Counted from the stretch's first letter, positions 1 to 8,588 are shown. The stretch is 12,051 bases of DNA from an uncultured Eubacteriaceae bacterium (GCA_945938055.1 CAMEUH010000057.1:1-12051); one strand, 5' to 3'. Made by a program: numbers and translations. Notes: generated by a model from the sequence alone, not told the origin.

Positions 1-676
1 CCGTTACCAGCATGCTGTATCGTTCGCTTTTCTCCTCAATATCCTGTCTGCTTACCCCATAAAACAGGAAAATATCCTTGTCGACTTTACCCATGGCTTT
101 CATTTTTCCTTTTTGGGAAGAATAGCTGCCCGAAAGATATGAATGATTTTTCTCCATTTCCAGATAATATTCACCCTTTCCCGGTACCATAAAATAATAC
201 AGATGATAATCAAGCGGAAATTCTTCATCCGGTACAGCGATTGCCAGTCTTTGAATTTCATCTGCCTCATCCAGTACTCTCCGGATGGATTCCTCATCAT
301 TGATGTCCGGCGGTGCGATTTCTAAGGAACGCCCTATTAGTTCCGGTTTAAAACGCTGTATCATTGCCGCCTTACATTTTTCCCTGCGTTCACTAAAACG
401 GCTTCTTAATGTGTCATCACTTTCTGCATTAATTTCCTCTGCATGATATTTTTCTTTTATGTAAGCTTCCACCTCATCCATCGTGTGAGGCGCGGCAGAT
501 AATTTCTTTTCTATCCCGGTTCTTTTCTTTTTGTATTTTTCATTCATCCGGCGCTGTTTTAGATACCGCAAATAACCTTTGAGGTCTTTTGGTTTCTCCC
601 TGCCTCCAATCCATACGGAAGTTGGCCCGTCAGAATGTCCAATAATGGTTGTAGTGCTTGCTGCTTTCTTTGACAT
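1..676 (-). CDS. GADGPT-motif protein, C-terminus cut by the window edge
   Basis: An open frame starts at ATG 676-674 and runs 225 codons without a stop to base 1, so the extreme C-terminus is missing. A GGGTG Shine-Dalgarno-like sequence lies about 9 nt upstream. The N-terminus contains TTIIGHSDGPTSVWIGG (residues 8-24), a degenerate form of the IIGGADGPTSIF signature of the beta subunits of sodium-translocating decarboxylases. The rest is soluble and charged: a basic stretch (about residues 28-58), then an alpha/beta-looking half with DEEFPLDYHLYYF (about 150-162) and FYGVSRQDIEEKSERYS near the end. No membrane helices are visible, so it cannot be a real decarboxylase beta subunit, although I recall similar Lachnospiraceae proteins carrying that name. 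In those relatives the DYHLYY and FYGV..EDI..KSERY blocks lie near the C-terminus, so little is probably missing. It starts 51 nt after the chemoreceptor stop and is probably the last gene of that operon. Function unknown. Confidence 0.8.
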   Translation of the reverse strand, partial: MSKKAASTTTIIGHSDGPTSVWIGGREKPKDLKGYLRYLKQRRMNEKYKKKRTGIEKKLSAAPHTMDEVEAYIKEKYHAEEINAESDDTLRSRFSERREKCKAAMIQRFKPELIGRSLEIAPPDINDEESIRRVLDEADEIQRLAIAVPDEEFPLDYHLYYFMVPGKGEYYLEMEKNHSYLSGSYSSQKGKMKAMGKVDKDIFLFYGVSRQDIEEKSERYSMLVT

Positions 677-726
677 TTCATTTCACCCGTTTTCATATTG
701 AAATATAATTTAATGATTTCCGTTTG

Positions 727-2720
727 CTATCTCACGGTAAAGGAATCCGCCATCTGCTTTAAACTCTGCGCACATTCATTTAACTGCTGGCTGATAGCCG
801 TATTTTCCTGCGCACTAGCTGCATTATTCTCTACATTTTCGGCAACTTCCTTTAATTCTTTATTAACGTCTTCTATTGCCTTCTGCTGCTTCTCAACAAA
901 CTCCACAATTTCGTCAATATGCTGTTTTACTGAGCCGAGTCCGTCATTCCCTGCTGAATCGTTTCAGAGGTAGCCATAACCATTTTTTTCCCTTTGAAAA
1001 CAGCCGATTGGGATTCTGCAATCAGCTTATCAATATTCTCGCTTGCCTGTGCACTGGATGCCGCAAGTGAACTGATTTCACCTGCAACAACAGCAAATCC
1101 TCTTCCTGCTTCCCCCGCCCTGGCTGCTTCAATTGAAGCATTCAAAGAAAGTAGATTCGTCTGGGCAGCAATATCCTTAATCGTTCCCACAAATCCGGCA
1201 ATCTCGCCATAGCATTGTTCAATGCTGTCCATGGCATCTACCAGTTCCGCCATCTCACGATTACCTGTTTCCAGATGTTCCTTGGTTATCTCTGCATTAT
1301 CACGGACACGGGATGCACGCTCTGTAATCTGCTTTATCTGCTCCGTCAACCGGGTCATGTCTTCTGATACATTGGCAACCGATTCATTCTGCATGGAAGC
1401 ACTCTGTGCCACACTCTCCGTTGTTCTTCCCAGTTTATCTGCAAAATCCAGAACGCTTTGTGCCTCTTTCTTAATCTGCTTAAAGGATTCATTCAAATTA
1501 CACACTATACTTTCCAGAGCATTTTTAATCTGCATATAGCTTCCTTTAAACTCTCCGTCTATGGTAACTGTCAGGTCCTTATCAGAAATTGCGGTTACCA
1601 TACCTGAAATACTGTTAATATAAAACTTAAGACTCTCTATCGTCTCATTTATGGAATCTGTCAGCCGCTCAATTTCCAAAGAATTCTTCTCTTCATCAAA
1701 TACCACTGACAAATCCCCTTCTGCAACCTGGGTCATTTTTCCGCTGATGGACTCCAGCGGCCGGAATAAAACACTGATTTTTCCATGAACAGACTTTCTT
1801 GTAATCGCAGTCGTGACCAAGTAAATCACAAGATTCAGACCGATAATCAGTGCAAAGAAAACCAGTATCATGTATAATGGTTTCACTGAAATCACTTTCC
1901 AGCCTGTAACCGCTGAAATGTTACCAATTCCAACTTTCAAGCCGCCTTGATAATCCAGGAAAAGTCTTATAGTCATGTTTCCCTTTAAGAATGGCTCATA
2001 TCTTCCTGCATTTACTTCCTGTACAGTATGCGTGCTGTCCACATTCATCGAATATTCGGCATTTGGATGTACGAGAATCGTTCCATCAGCAGTCGTCAGA
2101 AATACATAGCTGCTTGTCTTATAGCTTTTCTCAATGAGTGAAACCAGATTGTCCATATACATATCCATTCCCACTACACCTGCCACTTTTCCATTTCGAT
2201 AAGTAGCTTTAGCCAATGTAATACAGATTCCTCCGGTCTGCATATCCACATAAGGATCAGAAATATATACTTTCTCCGGTTCTGCCTGCGCACCCTGATA
2301 CCATTCACGCTCCGTTACAATAACATCCTCCGGTGGCTGCCATCCACCACTCATAATGGTAATATTTTCATCATAACAGCTGTATACCGCCGAAATCTGT
2401 TCATCCATTGCCACCATGGAATCCACATAACTTAGAATTGCCTCCCTGTCGTTAAGGGTTCCGCTGCTGATTCCCGCTGCAATTGCCTCCAGCATACTTA
2501 CTTTACTCTGCATGGCGCAGTCAATTTCTTCTGTATATTCCCCGGCAGAACTACGGTTGTCCTTCAAAGTATACATAATTGCAAAAACTCCGCCGATAAG
2601 AATCGATTCCAGACATACGATAATGAGTGCACGCCTCAGCACCTTAATGAACGTACGCCCAATTCTGCTGCTTAACCCTTCTTTTGTCTGTTCTTTTCTC
2701 TCATTTCCAATCCTGTCCAT
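727..2720 (-). pseudogene. dCache methyl-accepting chemotaxis protein, frameshifted
   Basis: This is a transmembrane chemoreceptor. It starts at ATG 2720 behind GGAGGA. Residues 1-25 are cytoplasmic, about 29-51 form a membrane helix, about 52-278 a dCache-type extracellular sensor (WYQGA at 140-144, SDPYVD at 154-159, GVVGMDMYMDNL at 181-192), and about 281-303 a second helix. HAMP follows (about 304-360), then an MCP signalling domain whose hairpin tip spans about 517-552 (QTNLLSLNASIEAARAGEA). The first frame stops at 929-927 after 597 residues. The adjacent frame continues with DGLGSVKQHIDEIVEFVEKQ and ends SLKQMADSFTVR before TAG 729-727. Adding one base near 944-951 joins both parts into a 664-residue protein with a normal return helix. 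A single-base deletion, or a sequencing error, has therefore removed about 70 residues of the C-terminal coiled-coil arm. It lies 74 nt after the DegV kinase with no clear terminator between, so it is probably in the same operon. Confidence 0.88.
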
Positions 2721-2794
2721 ATGTATTCCTCCAACAATTATTTTAATTTTCCCTTTTCAAGAAGTTACGGTATCCAGACTCTATTCCAAAAAAT

Positions 2795-5464
2795 TCATTC
2801 TTTCACCATAAACAATAAGCCAAAGGTACCAGGCCCACAGTTTGCTGAAATAGCAGGTGATGCTTTCTGATAAATGATATTCTCGAAGTCTCCCTTACTC
2901 CTAACCTGTTTTTCAATTTCTTTCAACTCTTCATTTGTCAGTCCGGCATGAGCAACAAATAAAATTCTTTTATCCACCTTACCCATGTTATTCAATGTTG
3001 ATGCAATATATTTCTTCCATGCATAATCTCTTGTTCCTATCCGAATCGCACCTACCTTCATGCTGCTGTTTTTCAGGATAATAACTGGATGAATCATAAA
3101 TGCTTTACAAATTGTATCTATTTTTGACGAAATTCTTCCGACCCGTGCCAGATATTCTGTACTGTCTACAATGAAACTGGTTTTGACCCGCATCTTAAGG
3201 TGTTCCATTTTATTTATAATGGTATCGGCATTCATTCCATTTGCCGCATACTCTGCTGCACACAATACCATCATTCCCATTCCACTGGACAGATGCCCGG
3301 AATTAACCACAAATACATTATCAAATGTTTTTGATGCCTCTAAGGCATTTTCATATCCCCGACTGACATTTTTAGCCATTGCAATATGAACAATGTATTG
3401 TGCCTTTGTCAGCTGCTCTGCGAAAAACTCTTCATAGTCCGCCACTTCAGGTGCTTCTGACTGCACACGTTTACCCATCTCTCCTATGTAAGAAAGAATT
3501 CCATCCGGCTCCGTCTCCACTCCATCCAGAAACTCACCACCTTCTGTCACAACCCGATATGGCATTACAGTAATCTGATGTTTGTCTACAAGCTGTTTTG
3601 GAAGATCACATACACTATCCGTGGAAATCATGATTGGAATTTTCTTTCTATGTGAGAGAACAGGAGACTCGACCACACCGATGGAACCATCTGTTTTCAT
3701 CATGTGCACCAGTTCCCTTGGAAGATGTCTCAATAGTTCTGTTTCCAGCTGCATACCGCTGACCGGTTTTAAAAGATATCCGTCAAAACCTTCTCTTCGA
3801 TAAAGAGCCTGATTTTCCCCACCTGCATTTGCTGTAAGAACCACAACCGAAGTATTCTGATTTAATCCACCTGTCTGTGTGCGGATTTTATGCAGACATT
3901 CAATGCCATCCATCTCCGGCATAAGGTGATCCATAAAAATGACATCATATCGATTCTGAAGCGTCTGTTTCAGGCATTCTCCACCACTTAAGACCGTATC
4001 GATGTTCACCTTGGTTTCCCGCAGGAGCTTTTTTGCAACCATCAGGTTCGTTTCATTATCATCAACAATCAGGACATGAGCCTTCGGAGCCTCAAAACTT
4101 TGCTTATAATGCTGCCTTACATTTAAGGCATGTTTCTCTTCCAGATTAAGATCACCAATCTCCGCTTCACTGACAACCTTCTGCGGTAAGGTAATCACAA
4201 AAGTCGATCCTTTCCTGTAGACACTATTTACCGCAATCTCACCGTCCATAAGCTCGACCAGCTGCTTTACAATAGAAAGTCCCAGACCGGTTCCTTCAAT
4301 ATAGCGATTCTTTTCCTCGTCCACTCTCTTAAATGCACTGAATAAGAACGGGATATTCTCTTTTTTGATTCCCATACCTGTACCTGCTATCGAATAAGAT
4401 ATTTTTGCATAGCCATTTTCCTGGCTCTTACACTGAATTGACAGCGTAACGGAACCTTCTGTTGTATATTTAACAGCATTGTTCAGCACATTAATCAGGA
4501 TCTGTTTAATCCGCACCTCGTCACCATATAGCTGCGAAGGCAGTGTCTGATCCACATTCACATGAAATTCCAGACCCTTTTCCTTGGCGCGCACCCAGAT
4601 CATGTTGACAATGTCGGACAGCATGTCTCCCACATTATAGGTAACAGGCACAATATCCATGTTTCCGGATTCTATTTTCGACATATCCAGAATATCATTA
4701 ATAAGTGTAAGAAGCATTTTGCTTGCGCCCTGAATACTTCTGGCATCTGCCGCTACCTCATCGGATACATCCTCACGCAGAATCATCTCGTTTAAACCGA
4801 TAATGGTATTAATCGGTGTCCGGATTTCATGGCTCATGCTGGAGAAGAAACGGTTCTGCGCCTGATTCAGTTCCTCAATCTCTTTTTTCTGTTTCTGCGT
4901 AGTCTCATTCTCTGACTGATAAATTGCATTCTGAAATAAAATCATCCCGCAGATCATACTCGCAACAATAAACAATGTAGTTAACGAATCAACATATGCC
5001 ATTTCAAGTGAATGCTGGATAACAAGTTTCGGATAAAAGTATGCAACATAATAGCAGACCGCACTGATAAAAAAGCTGCTTACAATCAAAACATATTTTA
5101 TTTTATTCTCCACAACGAGGCAGACAAACACCACTCCAAACAAGAACCAGATTGGTGCACCTCCATAAATTCCTCCGGTCGACAGAAAATTGAACGGCAA
5201 CACACAAAAAATGATAATAAACGCAATGAGTACTGCTCCAAACTGTATTCTATGATAACGAATAGCAAAATATGTACTTCCCAAAAGGAACACAAACATA
5301 ACAAGCAGCACAACAGAATTTGCAGTATTTTCCCCTGCTACAAATCCGGTTATAATCGATATGGCAAGTCCAAGCAATCCTATCATCACAAGCAGCCGGA
5401 ACATACGCTCCTGACGGCTCCGACTGCAATCACCAATCGCCTGAATCAGTTTTTTCGGATTCAT
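2795..5464 (-). CDS. Hybrid histidine kinase fused to a DegV fatty-acid-binding domain
   Basis: The 889-residue product is a membrane sensor of unusual design. Six membrane helices (roughly 22-43, 48-67, 74-94, 103-119, 122-143, 160-179) lead into HisKA with SHEIRTPIN (phospho-acceptor H212). HATPase follows: N-box NVLNNAVKYT (N329) and G2 box EGTGLGLSI (390-398). A receiver (about 461-588) has acidic D468/D469, phospho-acceptor D512 in MDHLMPEMDG, T544 and K576. Residues about 607-888 form a full-length DegV/FakB-like domain: ISTDSVCDLP (613-622), NSGHLSSGMGMM (721-732), YLARVGRISS (771-780), IHPVIIL and CGPGTFGLLF at the end. DegV proteins bind fatty acids in known examples, so lipid sensing is an inference here. 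Oddities: the G1 box reads IAGTGMGI, with Gly361 where Asp is expected, and there is no HPt. The ATG overlaps the stop of the upstream kinase by 4 nt, indicating translational coupling and likely joint function. Confidence 0.93.
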   Translation of the reverse strand: MNPKKLIQAIGDCSRSRQERMFRLLVMIGLLGLAISIITGFVAGENTANSVVLLVMFVFLLGSTYFAIRYHRIQFGAVLIAFIIIFCVLPFNFLSTGGIYGGAPIWFLFGVVFVCLVVENKIKYVLIVSSFFISAVCYYVAYFYPKLVIQHSLEMAYVDSLTTLFIVASMICGMILFQNAIYQSENETTQKQKKEIEELNQAQNRFFSSMSHEIRTPINTIIGLNEMILREDVSDEVAADARSIQGASKMLLTLINDILDMSKIESGNMDIVPVTYNVGDMLSDIVNMIWVRAKEKGLEFHVNVDQTLPSQLYGDEVRIKQILINVLNNAVKYTTEGSVTLSIQCKSQENGYAKISYSIAGTGMGIKKENIPFLFSAFKRVDEEKNRYIEGTGLGLSIVKQLVELMDGEIAVNSVYRKGSTFVITLPQKVVSEAEIGDLNLEEKHALNVRQHYKQSFEAPKAHVLIVDDNETNLMVAKKLLRETKVNIDTVLSGGECLKQTLQNRYDVIFMDHLMPEMDGIECLHKIRTQTGGLNQNTSVVVLTANAGGENQALYRREGFDGYLLKPVSGMQLETELLRHLPRELVHMMKTDGSIGVVESPVLSHRKKIPIMISTDSVCDLPKQLVDKHQITVMPYRVVTEGGEFLDGVETEPDGILSYIGEMGKRVQSEAPEVADYEEFFAEQLTKAQYIVHIAMAKNVSRGYENALEASKTFDNVFVVNSGHLSSGMGMMVLCAAEYAANGMNADTIINKMEHLKMRVKTSFIVDSTEYLARVGRISSKIDTICKAFMIHPVIILKNSSMKVGAIRIGTRDYAWKKYIASTLNNMGKVDKRILFVAHAGLTNEELKEIEKQVRSKGDFENIIYQKASPAISANCGPGTFGLLFMVKE

Positions 5465-8247
5465 TCCACTTCACCGCCTTCCACTTTTTCGATTAAAGTC
5501 TCCACCTTCTTGGAAGCTGCACCGAATTCAAAATCGTCCACATCCTGCCGTACATCATAAAGGAGTTTTCCAATAGACTCACCCCGGTATACAGCTGTAC
5601 TTATTTCTGAAATCAAGGACCCTGCCTTTTCCGCTTCAAAGGCATCCAATCCCCCTTTCAATTTTGATAACCGCTTAAGCAGCTCATCTGCGGATATTTC
5701 CGGTTCGTCCCCTTTTACCGTCTGCATATCATGTTTTTGGTCCAAACCAAGTACATCATATATACACTGCGCCACCTGATGGTATTCGGAAAGAAGTCCT
5801 TCATGATGTTCCCTAATATAGCCTACATCACGATTTTTTGCTGCCGTTTCCGCATTTTTTGCGTCTTCCGACAATGAAACCGCACCCACCATCTTTGCAG
5901 CACTCTTCAATGCATGAACCCGAATACAGTAATTTTCAAAATCTTCCTGTCCAAAGAAATCATTTATTTCCTTTTCCTTTCGTTCCGCACCTTCCGCAAA
6001 TTCGGTCAACAATTTCACATAAAAATCCTTATCGCCACCACAGTATTGAATACCGGAATGTGTATGAATTCCGACATTTTCAAGCCGGATTATTCTATCT
6101 TCTTCGGAATGTTTTTCCGGCATCTGTTCGTTTATAATTTCCCTATTTTGTACGTCCTGCTTTCCATTTGTTTCTTCAATATTGGAATTTTTTTCATCCA
6201 CAAACATAATCGAAGATTTTGGCAGCACTTTTCTCAGGACACGCTCAAGTTCCAATGGCTCAACCGGTTTGGATATAAACTCATCAAAACCTTCCTTAAG
6301 GAACATTTCCCTCGCACCGCTAACAGCATTTGCCGTAAAAGCGATGATTGTAAGTACCTTGTTTGAACCGTTATAAATTTTGCGGAGCCGTTTTAACGTC
6401 TCCACGCCATCCATTTCCGGCATCATATGATCAAGAAAAATCAGATCAAAGTCTTCTTTTTCACAAAGTTCAATTGCCTGCCTTCCACTCTCGGCTTTCG
6501 TCACAATCATCTGATAGTTCTTGAAAATTCCTTCTGCAACCATCAGGTTCATAGGTTCATCATCTACAACAAGCACTCTGACACCCGGGCAGAGCATATA
6601 TTTTTCCTTAAGCAGCGACTCATCTTCTGCCACTCCCGCCTTTAAAATATTGACGATCGGCAGACTGTAAAACGGCTTTTTCAGAAGCCTTACCCTGCTT
6701 TCCTGCGGTAAGGTAAAATCTTCATCTGCCACTACAATAACCTTTATGTTCTGATTCAAATCTTCAAAATAGGACTGATTCTCATCATATTCTTCTCTTC
6801 CAATGAACAGATGAGTCAGCTGACACACGGACGTCAGTTTTTCCAGCTCATCCATATTAAAAATCCTGTGCAGTGACACATCCAGTCCCTGAACCATATG
6901 GGAAATCATCTCATTATAATAATCTCTTACCTGCGGAACTTCGTATTTCTCCGGTCTTAGGTAACAGGCCAGACACAATTCATCCCGATTTTCCACCACC
7001 ATGACAGGAGCTTCATCCGATACTTTCTGTGGAATGCTGACAGATACAGTGGTGCCTTCTCCCACAATACTTTCCATCTGAATGAAACCCTCCATTGCGG
7101 ATACCATGCCGTACACAATCGGAAGTCCTAAGCCCACCCCCCCGGCTCTGCGGTTTCTTCCACCGCTGGACTGATAAAATCTCTCTCTGATCTTTTCGAG
7201 TTCTTCCTTGGCAATCCCTATACCGGTATCTCTTACCCTGATACACAGATTAACGCCGTATGCCTTGCGCAGGGCATATACTCTGACATAGACTCCTCCC
7301 TTTTGGGTAAATTTAATTGCATTATCAATAAGATGTTCCAATATCTTTTTAATTTTCTTTTCATCCCCAAGAAGAACAGAAGGTATGCAGGGATCAATAT
7401 CAAAAATCAGTTCCAGCCTGTTTTCTCTCTCTAACCGGCGATTTCCAATGATAATATCATTGATAAGGGATGAAATCATATAAGTATCTTCGCTGACCTT
7501 GACTCTCCCGGTATCTATTTCCGTAAAATCAAGGATATCACCAATCTGGCCAAATAACCTGTACCCAGCCATCTGTATGGAAAATAAATCCTTCTTTTTC
7601 TCAGCACTTTCTTCTTTTTTCAGCATAACTGCCGTAATTCCCGTAACGGCATTAATCGGAGTTCTAAGCTCGTGGGACACATTTGCCAGGAAATCTTCTG
7701 TCCTACGGTTTGTTTCTTCCAGCTCAGCAATTTTATTATCCGTACTTTTTCTTTCCTTACTGCGCCTTCCCATCGCAATTTTCGTCATATACCCCGCCAT
7801 ATAGACAAGTACAAGGTGTAAAAGAATTCTCGTAACCGCAAGCGCAGAAAATTCCAAAGAAGCACCAAGCACAAACACAAAATCATAACCCATTGTCAGA
7901 AAATATGTAATCACACAAAACCTGATGATACTGTAGCTTTCTGTGGCAGAATACAATATGATAACTAAAATCATAAGCGGTGCCAGATCATAGATACTGG
8001 TCTCATGGGTTCCATAAAAGAAAATTGCCAGCATCGACAGAATAAAATACCCCCAAAGCCTGATTGATTCAGGGATTTTTTCTGTAATGTGAATTACCCA
8101 GCTCGCAGCAAGTCCTAACAGCAGCAGAACAATGGCACCTGTCTCCCAGCCAAGAAGTAGAGATTCTCCTGTTAACATAAAAATCAAAATTGTACAGACA
8201 ATCAATATCAAAAGATGTGTTGCCCGCTGTTTTTCCTGCTCATACAT
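5461..8247 (-). CDS. BarA/ArcB-like hybrid histidine kinase with pseudo-receiver, receiver and HPt
   Basis: The product is a 928-residue membrane sensor kinase able to run an internal phosphorelay. I chose ATG 8247 because AGGTGG lies 8 nt upstream; the in-frame GTG at 8259 overlaps that site and would add only four residues. Several membrane helices fill about 10-160. A coiled linker leads to HisKA with NVSHELRTPIN (H192), then HATPase with N-box DNAIKFT (N309), G1 DTGIGI (D340) and G2 GGVGLGL. Residues about 412-536 look like a receiver without a phospho-acceptor (LTHLFIGREEY where Asp is expected, LLKKPFYSLP near the end). A complete receiver follows (acidic D562/D563, phospho-acceptor D606, T638, K660), then a low-complexity linker and HPt with VHALKSAAKM (H778). 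The last 80 residues are an extra helical segment. All catalytic residues are present, so it is probably an active kinase. It is the first gene of a pair with the DegV-fused kinase, and the stimulus is unknown. Confidence 0.93.
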   Translation of the reverse strand: MYEQEKQRATHLLILIVCTILIFMLTGESLLLGWETGAIVLLLLGLAASWVIHITEKIPESIRLWGYFILSMLAIFFYGTHETSIYDLAPLMILVIILYSATESYSIIRFCVITYFLTMGYDFVFVLGASLEFSALAVTRILLHLVLVYMAGYMTKIAMGRRSKERKSTDNKIAELEETNRRTEDFLANVSHELRTPINAVTGITAVMLKKEESAEKKKDLFSIQMAGYRLFGQIGDILDFTEIDTGRVKVSEDTYMISSLINDIIIGNRRLERENRLELIFDIDPCIPSVLLGDEKKIKKILEHLIDNAIKFTQKGGVYVRVYALRKAYGVNLCIRVRDTGIGIAKEELEKIRERFYQSSGGRNRRAGGVGLGLPIVYGMVSAMEGFIQMESIVGEGTTVSVSIPQKVSDEAPVMVVENRDELCLACYLRPEKYEVPQVRDYYNEMISHMVQGLDVSLHRIFNMDELEKLTSVCQLTHLFIGREEYDENQSYFEDLNQNIKVIVVADEDFTLPQESRVRLLKKPFYSLPIVNILKAGVAEDESLLKEKYMLCPGVRVLVVDDEPMNLMVAEGIFKNYQMIVTKAESGRQAIELCEKEDFDLIFLDHMMPEMDGVETLKRLRKIYNGSNKVLTIIAFTANAVSGAREMFLKEGFDEFISKPVEPLELERVLRKVLPKSSIMFVDEKNSNIEETNGKQDVQNREIINEQMPEKHSEEDRIIRLENVGIHTHSGIQYCGGDKDFYVKLLTEFAEGAERKEKEINDFFGQEDFENYCIRVHALKSAAKMVGAVSLSEDAKNAETAAKNRDVGYIREHHEGLLSEYHQVAQCIYDVLGLDQKHDMQTVKGDEPEISADELLKRLSKLKGGLDAFEAEKAGSLISEISTAVYRGESIGKLLYDVRQDVDDFEFGAASKKVETLIEKVEGGEVE

Positions 8248-8255
8248 TGACTCTT

Positions 8256-8261
8256 CCACCT
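8256..8261 (-). promoter_or_regulatory. Ribosome binding site of the first hybrid kinase
   Basis: The minus strand reads AGGTGG, followed by 8 nt and ATG 8247. Because the GTG at 8259 falls inside this site, the site argues for the ATG as the true start. Confidence 0.65.
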
Positions 8262-8274
8262 ACTTTTCTAATCT

Positions 8275-8283
8275 ATTATAGCA
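8275..8283 (-). promoter_or_regulatory. Extended -10 promoter before the two-kinase operon
   Basis: The minus strand reads TGCTATAAT, a perfect extended -10 for the housekeeping sigma factor. The -35 region is poor (AT-rich, no TTGACA), as is common for extended -10 promoters. Transcription would begin near 8268, leaving a leader of about 20 nt with the ribosome binding site. No terminator separates it from the small upstream gene, so read-through from there is also possible. Confidence 0.6.
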
Positions 8284-8291
8284 TTTTCTAA

Positions 8292-8546
8292 TTATTCTTT
8301 ATTAATACGAATACTGCCCTTTGAATTCCATTTATCCCGTATCACTCCAATGTATTTTGCCATCAAAGGAATATAGGTAATCACAAAAACAACAACTGCC
8401 CAGTTTTTTACTGACTTTTTGCTTTTTTCCGGAACCGCAATTCCAGCCAGAATGCCCATTGCAAAAAGGCAGAATTTTAATAATGCCATGTCTTTCCAGT
8501 CACACTTTTTTAAGTATGCATCCGCACTTTCAAATAACCATTTCAT
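8292..8546 (-). CDS. Small two-helix membrane protein, 'permease of phosphate ABC transporter'-type
   Basis: The product has 84 residues. I chose ATG 8546 because GGGAGGTGA lies 4 nt upstream; a longer frame starting at 8609 would place the promoter inside the gene. The N-terminus is amphipathic (MKWLFESADAYLKKCDWKD), followed by two hydrophobic helices (about 23-39 LLKFCLFAMGILAGIAV and 48-66 WAVVVFVITYIPLMAKYIG) and a charged C-terminal tail. I recall very similar 80-residue proteins in Clostridia labelled 'permease of phosphate ABC transporter'. Nothing in the sequence supports phosphate transport, since it is far too small and has no transporter signature. The conserved part is the N-terminal helix with KCDWKD. 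It sits between the metallopeptidase gene and the first kinase, 45 nt from the latter, and could be a small membrane partner of either. Function unknown. Confidence 0.85.
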   Translation of the reverse strand: MKWLFESADAYLKKCDWKDMALLKFCLFAMGILAGIAVPEKSKKSVKNWAVVVFVITYIPLMAKYIGVIRDKWNSKGSIRINKE

Positions 8547-8550
8547 ATTG

Positions 8551-8559
8551 TCACCTCCC
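8551..8559 (-). promoter_or_regulatory. Strong ribosome binding site of the small membrane protein
   Basis: The minus strand reads GGGAGGTGA, then CAAT and ATG 8546. It fixes the start of the small membrane protein. Confidence 0.8.
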
Positions 8560-8588
8560 AATAAAAAAATACTCTTTAATATTTCTTT

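Noticed and set aside
927..973. Programmed ribosomal frameshift in the chemoreceptor
   Set aside because: There is no X XXY YYZ-type slippery heptamer and no stimulatory structure at the join. Chemoreceptors are not known to use recoding, so a deletion or sequencing error is simpler.
3171..3803. Several plus-strand frames of 64-73 codons
   Set aside because: All are shadows of the DegV domain coding sequence with no start signals.
5012..5560. 182-codon open frame on the plus strand
   Set aside because: It is antisense to the membrane segment of the DegV kinase and crosses into the neighbouring gene. The His/Lys/Ser-rich product has no family features.
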